Shown: one piece after another, positions 8,960 to 18,295 of the stretch
Layout of the letters: the number at the start of each line of letters is the position of its first letter
How positions within the stretch are numbered: the stretch's first letter is position 1
Origin: an uncultured bacterium
Lineage (GTDB): Bacteria > Krumholzibacteriota > Krumholzibacteriia > LZORAL124-64-63
Reading direction: 5' to 3'
Assembly (NCBI GenBank): GCA_937910695.1
Contig: CALEMW010000148.1
Coordinates: forward strand, 1 to 64,000
Length of the DNA stretch: 64,000 nucleotides
The notes under the pieces: generated by a model
What the model saw: only the letters and a program-made list of their open reading frames with translations
Told to the model about the DNA's origin: nothing
Databases searched by the model: none
Made by a program: the position numbers and the translations under genes

Positions 8960-11757
8960 GGTATGAGGGTCAAGCTCCTGGTGAAGGTCATGCCGTTCGC
9001 GGCGAGTCTGACAATGTAACGGCCGGCGGACAACCGGCGGCCCTGTTCGTCGCTGCCGTCCCAATGGATGATGCGCAGGCCCGGCCCCAGCTTCCAGCTG
9101 CGAAGACGCCGGCCGCGGAGATCGAAAAGGGCCAAGGCGCCTTCCCCGACGTCCGTCTGAAGTCGGAGTTGCACCGAAGCGCCGGAGCGGATTGGATTGG
9201 GCCAGATGGTGACGACGGGGTCGGCTGTCGCCACAGCTCCTCGTGCGGCGATACCGGCGCTGCGCGACCGCAGGATCAACCCAGGAGAATCATGGACCAG
9301 GCGCACATCCCAGAAGTCAACTCCGTCGGTGTCCAACACGGCTATCAGGTCATCATGTGCGATGGCCGTTGCCAGCGGGTTCAGATTCACTGTGGTCCAG
9401 GTGGAGCCGCCTCCGGCACGGACCTCGAAGCGACGGTACGCCATGGCGGAGCCCGGCCAATGAGGTTGCCACACACCGTCTGGGCCGTCGATCTGTTCCA
9501 GGCGGAACGCGTCCGGATCAGCGACCGGCGTGATCGAACGCAGAAACCAGCCGCGTCCCCGCCACAAGGAGTCGCTCGCGAAGCGGAATCGGAGACGCAC
9601 GTCGCCGGGCGGCAGATCCGAAGTCTCGAAGGTGGCGACATCCCAGTAGGGCCGGTTGTCCGGGTCGAGTTCGCCCTCACCGACGAAGGCCTCGCGAGTA
9701 CGGAGAGCCCCCGAGCTCCAACCGGCGATGCGGTCCGGATAGCCGAGCACCGGCACGAGGGGAATGGCGCTGCCGTCGGCGAGAATCGCTTCGACGACGG
9801 CGCCGTCGGGATCGGCGCCCCCCGTCGTCTCGGCCGTGTCGAGGTGATGGACCAGAACAAAGCCCGCGCCGGGTTGGAAGGGCGGGCTGAGCAGCGAGGC
9901 GTCGGCACCGTTGTCGTAGCCGACGTCGGGCCAGTCGGCCGGTACGACGGTTGTTGATGTCAGAGCTAAGACGTGGACGTCTTGCGGAGCGATTCCGCCT
10001 TCGCAGAGCCACCGCTTCCAGGCCGTAGTGGCCGTGCCTTGGGTATCCGAGGACCAGAGACGCCAGATCTCATCATTCTGAAAGTTCAGAAGCGAAACGG
10101 CGCCGGGGAGGGTCTGGGACCAGCGTGCATCGTAGATGACATCGCCGTCGGCGGTCATGCACACATCCGCCGCCCAGGTGGTACCGGGCTCCGTGCTTTC
10201 GGGGATCCAGGCAATGGGTGACGGCGGCGACCAGAGATGCACCGCCGCCGTCAGTTCGGTTTCGTAGACCTCACCGCCGATGAAAGAACCCCCTTCGGGA
10301 TTGTCCAACCGAAGCATCAGTACAGCGGGGGGCGTTCCTTGAAGTTCTGCCTGAACTCGCATCTGGAACTGATCCGGAAGATCGGTGGCCGTAACAATTT
10401 CGGCACTCAGACTCGCAAGCAGACCGGGTGCTTGCCACGTGCAGGCGATACCGTCGTTGATCGACGTGATCTCGGCAACGGTCGCTCCGGTGTCGGCCGC
10501 GTAGCCATCGGAGGAAGGCGTCGTGATCGGTGACCAGAGTCCCGTACTGCCGTCCGAGGGAAACATGTCCTCGGCGACGCCCAGATCGAGCGCTTGCGCC
10601 ACGCTCTGGTTCCCGTCGGCTTCGACCAGTCGCACTCGCAGATGCCGAGCAGAGGGATTCGAAGAGGACTGGCCGTCTTCGGGTACATCCTCGTCGACAT
10701 GGTAGATCAGCAGGCGGTTCGCTGGTACGGCGGCATCGAAAGGTGCAGCGCCGCCCCGCGACTCGAGCAGGAAGTACTCCCGTCCCTCGCTGCCGGTGAT
10801 GTCGATACGCCAGGCTGTCGCTGCATCGGGGTTGGCACCCAGATGAGCCGTTCCGTTGGCGGCGCCGTGGAGCGTCTGGGTGTCGACCCAGCCAAGCTGT
10901 ACAGAGCTGTAGGCGTCAAGCAGCGCCGCGCCGGAGCCGTCGCCGATCCCCCGGTGTCCCGCCGCCATCAGGCTGAACACGCCGAGACCGCCCCAGCCGA
11001 CTTCTGCCAACGCCTCGTCGGGAGCGCTGAGGTAGAGATCGTATCGGTCCTCGAGGCCGAGCAGATGCGCCGTCTCGTGGAGCCAGATTCCGAGTCCGCT
11101 GCGCAGGCTCGCCACCGCATAGCTTCGGGCCACGATGCCGCGATGAACAACCGGCTCGGCAAGCCAATACTGAAGGGGAATGATGAGCCCGTTCAACACG
11201 TCGTTCTCCAGGCCCGGCGCGGCATGGAGGATCAGCACGCCGTCCACCTCGCCGTCGTCGTCGCCCGAGTTGGCGAGGCCGTCGGGGCCGTCGCCGTCGA
11301 CACGGGTGAAGGGCACCCAGGAACGGGTCACTGACAGTGCTTCGGTGGCCATGGCGCGAGATCGTACCGCATCGCCGCCGAGGTCGCGGTCGGAATAATC
11401 AAGTCGGCGGCCATTGAGATGCACCGGCGGTGCAAGCAGCGTCGTCAGGTGAAGACGGCCTGCCGATGCAGAGGAGAAGAAGGTTTCCAAGGATTCGCCG
11501 TCACCGGACAGCCGACGGCTGACACCAGTCCAGTCCGTCGTCGTGTCGAAGCGTTGGTCAGCGAAGTCAACGGGGATGACAAGCAAACGGAACTGCTGCA
11601 CGACACCGGCGTCGGCCGCGGACCTGAGCGCCAAGCGCTTGGCTTCGCGCAGACCACCGAGGTCAGAGGCGGCAATCCCCGAAGCCCACAGCAAGACGGC
11701 CGTCCCCAGAAGGACGGCCGCGCTGAGTCGGTGAGGGATTCCGCATAAGCGGTTCAT
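8956..11757 (-). CDS. Secreted M6-like zinc metalloprotease with C-terminal FlgD-Ig/sorting domain
   Basis: Large exported protease of about 933 aa. It has a signal peptide (hydrophobic core AAVLLGTAVLLWASG), a catalytic domain with the zinc motif HETAHLLGLEDRYD near residue 228 (HExxH plus downstream Gly and Asp, the immune-inhibitor-A/M6 pattern), and beta-rich middle domains. The C-terminus reads WPNPIRSG ... LFDLRGRR ... WDGSDEQGRRLSAGRYIVRL, the FlgD-type Ig or secretion-sorting module common on secreted proteins of FCB-group bacteria. A GTG start at 11775 would overlap guaA; I prefer the ATG at 11757. Substrate unknown; its place in a purine/secretion operon gives no clear hint. Confidence 0.78.
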   Translation of the reverse strand: MNRLCGIPHRLSAAVLLGTAVLLWASGIAASDLGGLREAKRLALRSAADAGVVQQFRLLVIPVDFADQRFDTTTDWTGVSRRLSGDGESLETFFSSASAGRLHLTTLLAPPVHLNGRRLDYSDRDLGGDAVRSRAMATEALSVTRSWVPFTRVDGDGPDGLANSGDDDGEVDGVLILHAAPGLENDVLNGLIIPLQYWLAEPVVHRGIVARSYAVASLRSGLGIWLHETAHLLGLEDRYDLYLSAPDEALAEVGWGGLGVFSLMAAGHRGIGDGSGAALLDAYSSVQLGWVDTQTLHGAANGTAHLGANPDAATAWRIDITGSEGREYFLLESRGGAAPFDAAVPANRLLIYHVDEDVPEDGQSSSNPSARHLRVRLVEADGNQSVAQALDLGVAEDMFPSDGSTGLWSPITTPSSDGYAADTGATVAEITSINDGIACTWQAPGLLASLSAEIVTATDLPDQFQMRVQAELQGTPPAVLMLRLDNPEGGSFIGGEVYETELTAAVHLWSPPSPIAWIPESTEPGTTWAADVCMTADGDVIYDARWSQTLPGAVSLLNFQNDEIWRLWSSDTQGTATTAWKRWLCEGGIAPQDVHVLALTSTTVVPADWPDVGYDNGADASLLSPPFQPGAGFVLVHHLDTAETTGGADPDGAVVEAILADGSAIPLVPVLGYPDRIAGWSSGALRTREAFVGEGELDPDNRPYWDVATFETSDLPPGDVRLRFRFASDSLWRGRGWFLRSITPVADPDAFRLEQIDGPDGVWQPHWPGSAMAYRRFEVRAGGGSTWTTVNLNPLATAIAHDDLIAVLDTDGVDFWDVRLVHDSPGLILRSRSAGIAARGAVATADPVVTIWPNPIRSGASVQLRLQTDVGEGALALFDLRGRRLRSWKLGPGLRIIHWDGSDEQGRRLSAGRYIVRLAANGMTFTRSLTLIP

Positions 11758-11765
11758 CTTTTTGA

Positions 11766-13325
11766 TCACTCCCACTCGATGGTGCTCGGCGGCTTGCTGC
11801 TGATGTCGTACACCACGCGGTTGATGCCCGGGACCTCGTTAATGATACGGTTGCTGATCCGCGCGAGCACGTCGTTGGGGATGCGGGCCCAATCCGCGGT
11901 CATGCCGTCCATACTCGTGACCGCCCGCAGGGCGACGGCGTATTCGTAGGTGCGCTGGTCGCCCATCACGCCGACGGTCTGGACCGGCAGCAGAACTGCG
12001 CCAGCCTGCCAGATCTTTGTGTACTGGCCGCTGGCGTGCAACTCCTCGATGTAGATGTGATCGGCCTCCTGGAGCAGCCGCACCTTGTCGCGGTCCACGG
12101 CGCCGAGGATCCGTACGCCGAGGCCGGGGCCCGGGAACGGGTGGCGCATGAGCAGCGCGTCGGGAATGTCGAGGCTGCGCCCCACGCGGCGGACTTCGTC
12201 TTTGAAGAGATCCTTCAGCGGCTCGATGAGCTCGAAGCCCAACTCCGCCGGCAATCCGCCCACGTTGTGATGGGTCTTGATGACGTGGCTCGGACCGTTC
12301 ACCGACACCGATTCGATGCGGTCGGGGTACAGGGTCCCCTGGGCCAGGAAATCGAAGTCGCCGAGGTCGCGGGTTGCCGACTTGAAGACCTCGATGAAGG
12401 TGTTGCCGATGATCTTGCGCTTGCGCTCGGGCTCGGCCACGCCCTCGAGACGGTTGAGGAACTGGTTGCGGGCGTCGACGCGCAGGATGGGACGGTGCAG
12501 GAAGCCGTTGAGCGAATGCTCTACCTGGCTGGCCTCGCCCAGACGCAGCAGGCCGTTGTCGACGAACACCGTATGGAGCTGCTCGCCGATGGCCTTGTCC
12601 AGGATGGCGGCCACGACGGTGGAGTCTACTCCCCCCGAAACGCCGCACAGCACCTTGCGGTCGCCGACCTGCTCGCGGATCTCGGAAATAGCTTCGTCCA
12701 CGAACATGCTGGCCGACCATTCCTCGGACACTCCGCACAAGTCGCGGACGAAGTTCTTCAAGAGTGTCATACCGTGCTGGGTGTGGACGACCTCGGGATG
12801 GAACTGCACACACCAGAATTTCCGATCGGGATCGGCGGCGGCGGCGTAGGGTATCGACTCGCTGCTGGCGATCACCCGGAAGCCCGTCGGCAGAGCGCCG
12901 ACGCGGTCGCCGTGACTCATCCACACGCCTTGACTCGCCGGGGTGCCGTGAAAGAATCCCGCTTCGTCCTCTACGTGGATGGTGGCCGGGCCATACTCGC
13001 GTTTGTCGGAGGCCTCGATGCGTCCGCCGAGTTTCTTGGCCAACAGCTGCATCCCGTAGCAGATGCCCAGGATCGGCACGCCCGCGGTGAGCACGTCGTC
13101 GCCCACGTCCGGCGCACCAGCATCGGAGACCGAAGACGGCCCGCCCGACAACACGATGCCCTTCACTTCCGGCCGACCCAGCACGTCCTGATAACGATGG
13201 TACGGATAGATCTGGCTGAACACGCCGACTTCGCGCAGACGGCGCGCGATGAGCTGGGTGTACTGCGAGCCGAAGTCCAGCACGGCGATCTCATCGTGGA
13301 CGTGATGGGCGGCGTTGGCGTTCAT
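11766..13325 (-). CDS. guaA: GMP synthase (glutamine-hydrolysing)
   Basis: Converts XMP, ATP and glutamine to GMP, the last step of guanine nucleotide synthesis, in the cytosol. At 519 aa it is full length. The N-terminal class I amidotransferase has its nucleophile at Cys89 (LGICYGMQL) and the QFHPEV histidine/glutamate pair. The synthase half has the PP-loop GVSGGVDSTV near residue 230, and the C-terminal dimerisation domain ends in KPPSTIEWE, the typical terminus. It starts 12 bases after the purH stop with GGAG upstream, so it is co-transcribed with the purine genes. Confidence 0.97.
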   Translation of the reverse strand: MNANAAHHVHDEIAVLDFGSQYTQLIARRLREVGVFSQIYPYHRYQDVLGRPEVKGIVLSGGPSSVSDAGAPDVGDDVLTAGVPILGICYGMQLLAKKLGGRIEASDKREYGPATIHVEDEAGFFHGTPASQGVWMSHGDRVGALPTGFRVIASSESIPYAAAADPDRKFWCVQFHPEVVHTQHGMTLLKNFVRDLCGVSEEWSASMFVDEAISEIREQVGDRKVLCGVSGGVDSTVVAAILDKAIGEQLHTVFVDNGLLRLGEASQVEHSLNGFLHRPILRVDARNQFLNRLEGVAEPERKRKIIGNTFIEVFKSATRDLGDFDFLAQGTLYPDRIESVSVNGPSHVIKTHHNVGGLPAELGFELIEPLKDLFKDEVRRVGRSLDIPDALLMRHPFPGPGLGVRILGAVDRDKVRLLQEADHIYIEELHASGQYTKIWQAGAVLLPVQTVGVMGDQRTYEYAVALRAVTSMDGMTADWARIPNDVLARISNRIINEVPGINRVVYDISSKPPSTIEWE

Positions 13326-13337
13326 CGAGCCTCCGGA

Positions 13338-14882
13338 TCAGTGGCGGAAATGCCGCCGGCTTGTGTGGATCAGGGTCATGCCCAGTTCTTCGGCCTTGGC
13401 GACAACCTCGTCGTCGCGGATCGATCCCGAAGGAGCGATGGCCGCCCGGATCCCCGCGGCATGGAGCTGCTCGAGGCTGTCGGGGAAAGGGAAGAATGCA
13501 TCGGAGGCACACACGGCGCCGCCGAGAGCCAGTCCCTGCTCCCCCGCCTTGCGCACGGCGATCTTCGTGGAGTCGACCCGGCTCATCTGCCCGGCGCCGA
13601 TGCCCAGCGTACCGGTCGCATCGCCCAGGACGATGGCGTTGCTCTTGACGTGCTTGCAGACCTTCCAGTTCAACACGAGGGCGTCGTGCACATCCGGCGT
13701 CGGCGCGGGGCCCGCGGCGAGGGTCCAGTCGTCCAGTTCGGGGAAATCGAGGTCCTCGTCCTGAAACAAGGCCACTTCGCCGAAGGAGACGCTGCGGCCT
13801 GCGGTCGTTGCGCCGAAGACGTCGAGGTCGACGCTCAGGACCCGCAGGTTCTTCTTCTTGCACAGAACAGCCATGGCCTCGTCGCTGTACGAAGGCGCGA
13901 CGATCACCTCGCAGAACCTCTTGCTCAGCACTTCGACAACGGCGGCGTCCACCTCGGTTGTGAAGGCGAAGATGCCGCCGAAGGCCGATTCCGGATCGCA
14001 GAGCAGGGCCCGTTCGAGGGCTGCGGCCGCCGTCGCGCCGACGCCGACGCCGCAGGGATTGGTGTGCTTGATCGCAGCGCAAGCAATGCCGCCGAAATCG
14101 TCCACCATCTTCACCGCGGCGATCAGATCGATCAGGTTGTTGTAGGACAGCTCTTTGCCGTTCCACTGCTTCAGACCGATGCCGCTGAGCGGCCCGTCGT
14201 CGCCGATCGGTACGATGGCTTCGGCCTTCTGGTGGGGGTTCTCGCCGTAGCGCAATTCGAGCAGGTTCTGCTCGGCGGCGGCGTCCTCACCCATGAACCA
14301 GTCCGAGATGGCGGCGTCGTAGTCGAGGACCATCTCGAAAGTCTGCACAGCCATGCGCCGACGGAAAGAGAGGTCGGGCAGACCGCCTCCGTCACGACAC
14401 TCGTCCGCGAAGTCCTCGTAGTAGTCGGGGCTCGGCAGAACGCACACGCGCTGGTAGTTCTTGGCCGCCGCCCGCAGCAGCGAGGGGCCGCCGATGTCGA
14501 TCTTCTCGATCACGCCGGCTTCATCGTCGCCGGATTCGACCGCCGCCTGGAACTGGTACAAGTTCACCACCACCACGTCGACCGGAGTGAGTCCGTGCTC
14601 CGCGACAGCCGGGAACTCAGTTACGCTCTTGCCGAGGATGCCGCCGAAGATCAGTGGGTGAAGCGTTTTGACGCGTCCGCCGAAGACTTCCGGGAAGCCC
14701 GTTACTTCGCTGACGTCGATCACATCGTAACCGTGTTCGCGCAACCAGGTCGCGGTGCCGCCGCTGGCGACCATTTCGTAATCGTACTCGCGCAGGGCGT
14801 CGGCCACGATATCGAGATCCGTCTTGTCGGTGACGCTCAACACGGCGCGGCGCCGACGGTTCAACTCAGGACCGACTGCCAT
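13338..14882 (-). CDS. purH: Bifunctional AICAR transformylase / IMP cyclohydrolase
   Basis: Catalyses the last two steps of IMP synthesis. At 514 aa it is the usual length. The N-terminal MGS-like cyclohydrolase domain has VSVTDK-like RAVLSVTDKTDL and the SGGTATWLREHG loop; the C-terminal transformylase has AIKHTNPCGVG and the ASDAFFPFPD motif. A much longer open frame extends upstream but is only the shadow of purC; the ATG at 14882 has GGAGG eight bases upstream. The start overlaps the end of purC by 22 bases, indicating coupled translation. Confidence 0.96.
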   Translation of the reverse strand: MAVGPELNRRRRAVLSVTDKTDLDIVADALREYDYEMVASGGTATWLREHGYDVIDVSEVTGFPEVFGGRVKTLHPLIFGGILGKSVTEFPAVAEHGLTPVDVVVVNLYQFQAAVESGDDEAGVIEKIDIGGPSLLRAAAKNYQRVCVLPSPDYYEDFADECRDGGGLPDLSFRRRMAVQTFEMVLDYDAAISDWFMGEDAAAEQNLLELRYGENPHQKAEAIVPIGDDGPLSGIGLKQWNGKELSYNNLIDLIAAVKMVDDFGGIACAAIKHTNPCGVGVGATAAAALERALLCDPESAFGGIFAFTTEVDAAVVEVLSKRFCEVIVAPSYSDEAMAVLCKKKNLRVLSVDLDVFGATTAGRSVSFGEVALFQDEDLDFPELDDWTLAAGPAPTPDVHDALVLNWKVCKHVKSNAIVLGDATGTLGIGAGQMSRVDSTKIAVRKAGEQGLALGGAVCASDAFFPFPDSLEQLHAAGIRAAIAPSGSIRDDEVVAKAEELGMTLIHTSRRHFRH

Positions 14883-15766
14883 CGGGCTACCTCCTCGGGA
14901 AACAGGATGTCGAGGACCTCGCGATAACGGCGGGCCGTGTGCTCGAGCACCTCGTCCGGCAAGTGCGGGGGTGGATAGGTCTTGTCCCAATCCAGGGTGT
15001 CGAGATGATTGCGGAGAATCTGTTTGTCCCAGCTCGGCGGCTCTTCTCCGGGGACATGATCGGCAGCCGGCCAGAAACGGCTCGAGTCCGGCGTGAGGAC
15101 TTCGTCGATCAACACGATGCGTCCGTCGATTTTGCCGAACTCGAACTTCGTGTCGGCGATGAGCACACCACGGTCGGCGGCGTAGTCGGCGCCGGTGCCG
15201 TAGATCTTCAGGGTGAGGTCGCGGAGTGTCGAGGCGTCGGCTTCGCCGATCGTCACACAGGCTTCCTCGAAGGAGATGTTCTCGTCGTGGCCCTGCTCCG
15301 CCTTCGTCGAAGGCGTGAAGAGGATTTCGGGAAGCAGCTGGCTCTTGAGCAGCCCCTGGGGCAGAACGTGATCGCAGATGTGACCCTCGGCCTGGTAAGA
15401 GCGCCAGCCCGACCCGGTGATGTAACCGCGTGCGATGCACTCCACTGGGAAGGCTGCGGCCTTGCGGACCAGCATGCTGCGGCCGGCCAGGGCGTCGCGA
15501 TGATCCGCAAACGGTGCTGGGAATTGCTCAGGATCAGCCGTGACGAGATGATTGGGTACGTCCGGAAACAGCTTGAGCCAGGCCAAGGTCATGATCGTCA
15601 GCATGCAGCCGCGGCCGGGCACGAGCTGGTCCATGACGACGTCGTAAGCGGAAATCCGGTCGGTGGCGACGATGAAGAGCTGGTCGCCGAGATCGAAGAT
15701 CTCGCGTACCTTGCCGGTCCGGTCCGGCGAAAGGCCGAGATCGACCGTGCTGCGCAGCGCGTTCAT
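14861..15766 (-). CDS. purC: Phosphoribosylaminoimidazole-succinocarboxamide synthase
   Basis: SAICAR synthetase of purine biosynthesis; joins CAIR and aspartate using ATP. At 301 aa it is of the longer, eukaryote-like class. Visible signatures are TGKVREIFDLGDQLFIVATD at the N-terminus, ARGYITGSGWRSYQ in the centre, and DTKFEFG with the following DEVLTPDSSRFW. It is the first gene of the purC-purH-guaA run, with a sigma70-like promoter about 50 bases upstream. Confidence 0.96.
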   Translation of the reverse strand: MNALRSTVDLGLSPDRTGKVREIFDLGDQLFIVATDRISAYDVVMDQLVPGRGCMLTIMTLAWLKLFPDVPNHLVTADPEQFPAPFADHRDALAGRSMLVRKAAAFPVECIARGYITGSGWRSYQAEGHICDHVLPQGLLKSQLLPEILFTPSTKAEQGHDENISFEEACVTIGEADASTLRDLTLKIYGTGADYAADRGVLIADTKFEFGKIDGRIVLIDEVLTPDSSRFWPAADHVPGEEPPSWDKQILRNHLDTLDWDKTYPPPHLPDEVLEHTARRYREVLDILFPEEVARWQSVLS

Positions 15767-15813
15767 GGGGCTCCCGTTTCGCTGGAAGGTCGTGGAGGTC
15801 CGTCGGAGCGGGC

Positions 15814-15842
15814 ATGGTACGAACCGTGTCCGTAGGTGTCAA
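15814..15842 (-). promoter_or_regulatory. Sigma70-type promoter of the purC operon
   Basis: On the minus strand TTGACA (15842-15837) and TACCAT (15819-15814) are separated by exactly 17 bases: a perfect -35 and a good -10. Transcription would begin near 15807, about 40 bases before the purC ATG. The -35 overlaps the stop codon of comEC, so the promoter is embedded at the end of that gene. No purine riboswitch or PurR-like operator was recognised in the short leader. Confidence 0.7.
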
Positions 15843-18295
15843 GGCGGGGCTGCTGCAGTGTCGCTGTTGCGAGCCGCCCGCACCACAGGCGGGCCTGATT
15901 CCGGCCATAGAACCATGAGGCTGCCGAGCAGATCCGTACGCAGCGACGGGATGGGCTCTCCCCCGGCCAGGAATGGGCCGTGGCTGGGGTGTCCATGCCG
16001 ACTGGCGAGTCCGCAGCTGATGAGAATCAGTCGTGGACGCACGCGATCGAGGAGTTCCTGTCCACTCGACGTCCGGCTCCCATGGTGGCCTGCCTTGAAG
16101 ATCGCACCGGGCTCCGGAAACCCTTCCGGCAGGGCTGCCAGCAGTCTCTGTTCACCTTCATGCTCCAGATCTCCAGTCCAGAGACCGGCCAAGCGGCCGT
16201 TTCTGAACAAGCCGAGGGCCAGAGAACGGTCGTTCTCATGTTCTGCGACCTCAGAATCGCCGTTGTCGAGACAGACCAGGGCCCAAGTTCCCACGGCGTG
16301 AAGAGTGTCCCCAGTACTCGGCCGTGCGATGAAGGTGTCCGGCGTGCCCGCAGGAGCACGGCAACTCCCTCCCAGCCACCAGCGGGCGACTGGAATCGCG
16401 GCGGCGATGCGTGAGGCCGCCCCGTCGTGATCGGAGTGAGCATGGGTCAGGACGATACCGGCCAAGCCGCGTACTCCGCGGCGCCGCAGCCACGGCAGCA
16501 GATCGCGAACGGCGGGCGCACCACCACCTTCCCAGCACTCGCCCGTGTCTACCAACAGGGCCGAACCGTCGGGAAAGAGGAACGCCGCCGCGTCTCCCTG
16601 CCCGACGTCGGCCTGCAGCACCATCATGGACCCGTCGCCGGAATTGGGCAGGAAGGGCCAGAGGGTCAAGAGGACGGCCAGCCCGATTCGACGGGGCCCG
16701 CGGTTCAGACACCAGCCCGAAAGCACCACGAGCCAACCGAGCCAACGCAGAGCACCCCAGGGCATCAATCCCGGTGGGGCGGCGAGAGTATGGGCCAACG
16801 CCGAGGCTGCTGCTTCCATACTGCGCAGCAGTAGCCAAGACCATGAACACAGCCCGTCCCCGACCCATGGGACCCAAGACAAGGCTACACCCCCGACGGC
16901 GCACCACACACCCAGCCCGAACAGTGGTACCGCCACCAGATTGACCAGCGGGGCCCATGGCGAGAGCCAGCCGAACGAGCGGGCGACTTCGGGCGCCGTC
17001 AGGCACTGGGCACCCAGACTGACAGAAAGACCGGCCACGAGCCAGCGTGCCCAGGCCCGAGGAGGTTTCCACGGCCGGATTCCCGCGAGCATGATGCCGG
17101 CCACAGCCAGGAACGAGAGACGCAACCCCGTATCAGACACCGAGGCCGGCGACCATACCTGGGTGCCCCAGAATATCAGCGCCAGCAGGCGCGGCAATGC
17201 ATGACGACGTCCCCACACCGGCGCCGCCAACGCCCCCGATGCCATACAGGCTGCACGAACCGTAGAAGCGGCGGCACCGGTCAGCAGCACGTACACTCCG
17301 AGTCCGAGCGAGACCAAGACCCAACGACCCACAGGTCCGAGGCCGACGGGTTTGAGGGCGAGCAGGAAGATCCCCGCCACGATCCCTACATGGAGCCCGG
17401 ACACAGCAAAGAGATGCGAGAGCCCCAACGCCCCGAACTCCGCCCGCGGTACGCCGTCGTCACGCAAGCGGCTACCCAGCAAGACGCTCTCGAACAGCGA
17501 CGCCTCACGCGCCGGGAATCCTGCCTGCAGGCGCCCTGAACAGACCCGCCGCAAGGGAGAGAGGAACTTCGATCCGCAGGAGGAGATCGGATCGTCCGCG
17601 GCAACCACGACGAGCGTGTCTGTAGCCACGGCCCGCCAGCGGATGCCGCGGCCAGCGAGGAAGGCGGCTTGATCGAACCCGTCCTCGTAACCGGCGCGGG
17701 GCACCGCCGAAATACGCAAGGGACCGGCGAGGAGATCTCCCAAACCGGGAGCGAGTCCCTCGCCAGAGAGGATCACGCCGTCGCCAGACCTGGGATCCGG
17801 CAACACATTCTGCTGGCCTGGGCTTCGCCAGTTAGCGACGACTGCAGGCACGCGCCATCTCTGCCCCGCCTGTCTGGGCCAGCCCGTCACTCTCACGACG
17901 GCGACGCCGTTGATTTCGACGCGCTCGCTCGGGGAGTGGGGATCTTGAGCCCGAACTGCGGGACAACGCTCCAGATCAGCCTCGATCAGCGCGCCCTGGA
18001 GGGAACCTCCGGCCCAACCCAACCCTGCCGCCAGGACCATTCCACCCCAGCCCGGCACGAGAACACCAGCCACCGGCCCCAGCTGTGAGAATCGTACGGC
18101 GCCGACCCCTGTCGACGACAACGGCCAAGACACGCCGCCGGCCACGTTGCCCAAAAACCACGCGGCGCACCATGCAATCAGAACCGCCGTGCCGTGGCGG
18201 GCGGGCGACTGGGGAGCATGGCGGAGGAACGTCAGGAGGATTCGTAATGGGGCAGGGTCAGCAGAGGATCGCCGTCGGCGCGCCAGAAGTGGCAA
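15839..18295 (-). CDS. comEC: ComEC/Rec2 family DNA-uptake channel protein
   Basis: Inner-membrane protein that forms the channel for single-stranded DNA import in natural transformation. At up to 818 aa it is full length. It has an N-terminal hydrophobic/OB-like part, the multi-TM competence domain in the middle (LGLSHLFAVSGLHVGIVAG is the family hallmark), and a C-terminal metallo-beta-lactamase-like domain with IVLTHAHSDHDG and later KAGHHGSRTS. The start is uncertain: the first possible codon (TTG, 18295) overlaps the preceding GGDEF gene by 64 bases, and no good ribosome site is seen; an internal start nearer 18232 is possible. Other competence genes are not in the window. Confidence 0.9.
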   Translation of the reverse strand: MPLLARRRRSSADPAPLRILLTFLRHAPQSPARHGTAVLIAWCAAWFLGNVAGGVSWPLSSTGVGAVRFSQLGPVAGVLVPGWGGMVLAAGLGWAGGSLQGALIEADLERCPAVRAQDPHSPSERVEINGVAVVRVTGWPRQAGQRWRVPAVVANWRSPGQQNVLPDPRSGDGVILSGEGLAPGLGDLLAGPLRISAVPRAGYEDGFDQAAFLAGRGIRWRAVATDTLVVVAADDPISSCGSKFLSPLRRVCSGRLQAGFPAREASLFESVLLGSRLRDDGVPRAEFGALGLSHLFAVSGLHVGIVAGIFLLALKPVGLGPVGRWVLVSLGLGVYVLLTGAAASTVRAACMASGALAAPVWGRRHALPRLLALIFWGTQVWSPASVSDTGLRLSFLAVAGIMLAGIRPWKPPRAWARWLVAGLSVSLGAQCLTAPEVARSFGWLSPWAPLVNLVAVPLFGLGVWCAVGGVALSWVPWVGDGLCSWSWLLLRSMEAAASALAHTLAAPPGLMPWGALRWLGWLVVLSGWCLNRGPRRIGLAVLLTLWPFLPNSGDGSMMVLQADVGQGDAAAFLFPDGSALLVDTGECWEGGGAPAVRDLLPWLRRRGVRGLAGIVLTHAHSDHDGAASRIAAAIPVARWWLGGSCRAPAGTPDTFIARPSTGDTLHAVGTWALVCLDNGDSEVAEHENDRSLALGLFRNGRLAGLWTGDLEHEGEQRLLAALPEGFPEPGAIFKAGHHGSRTSSGQELLDRVRPRLILISCGLASRHGHPSHGPFLAGGEPIPSLRTDLLGSLMVLWPESGPPVVRAARNSDTAAAPP

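Noticed and set aside
12036-14927. A 963-codon open frame on the plus strand opposite guaA and purH
   Set aside because: Antisense shadow of two certain genes in GC-rich DNA; no recognisable motifs and no ribosome site.
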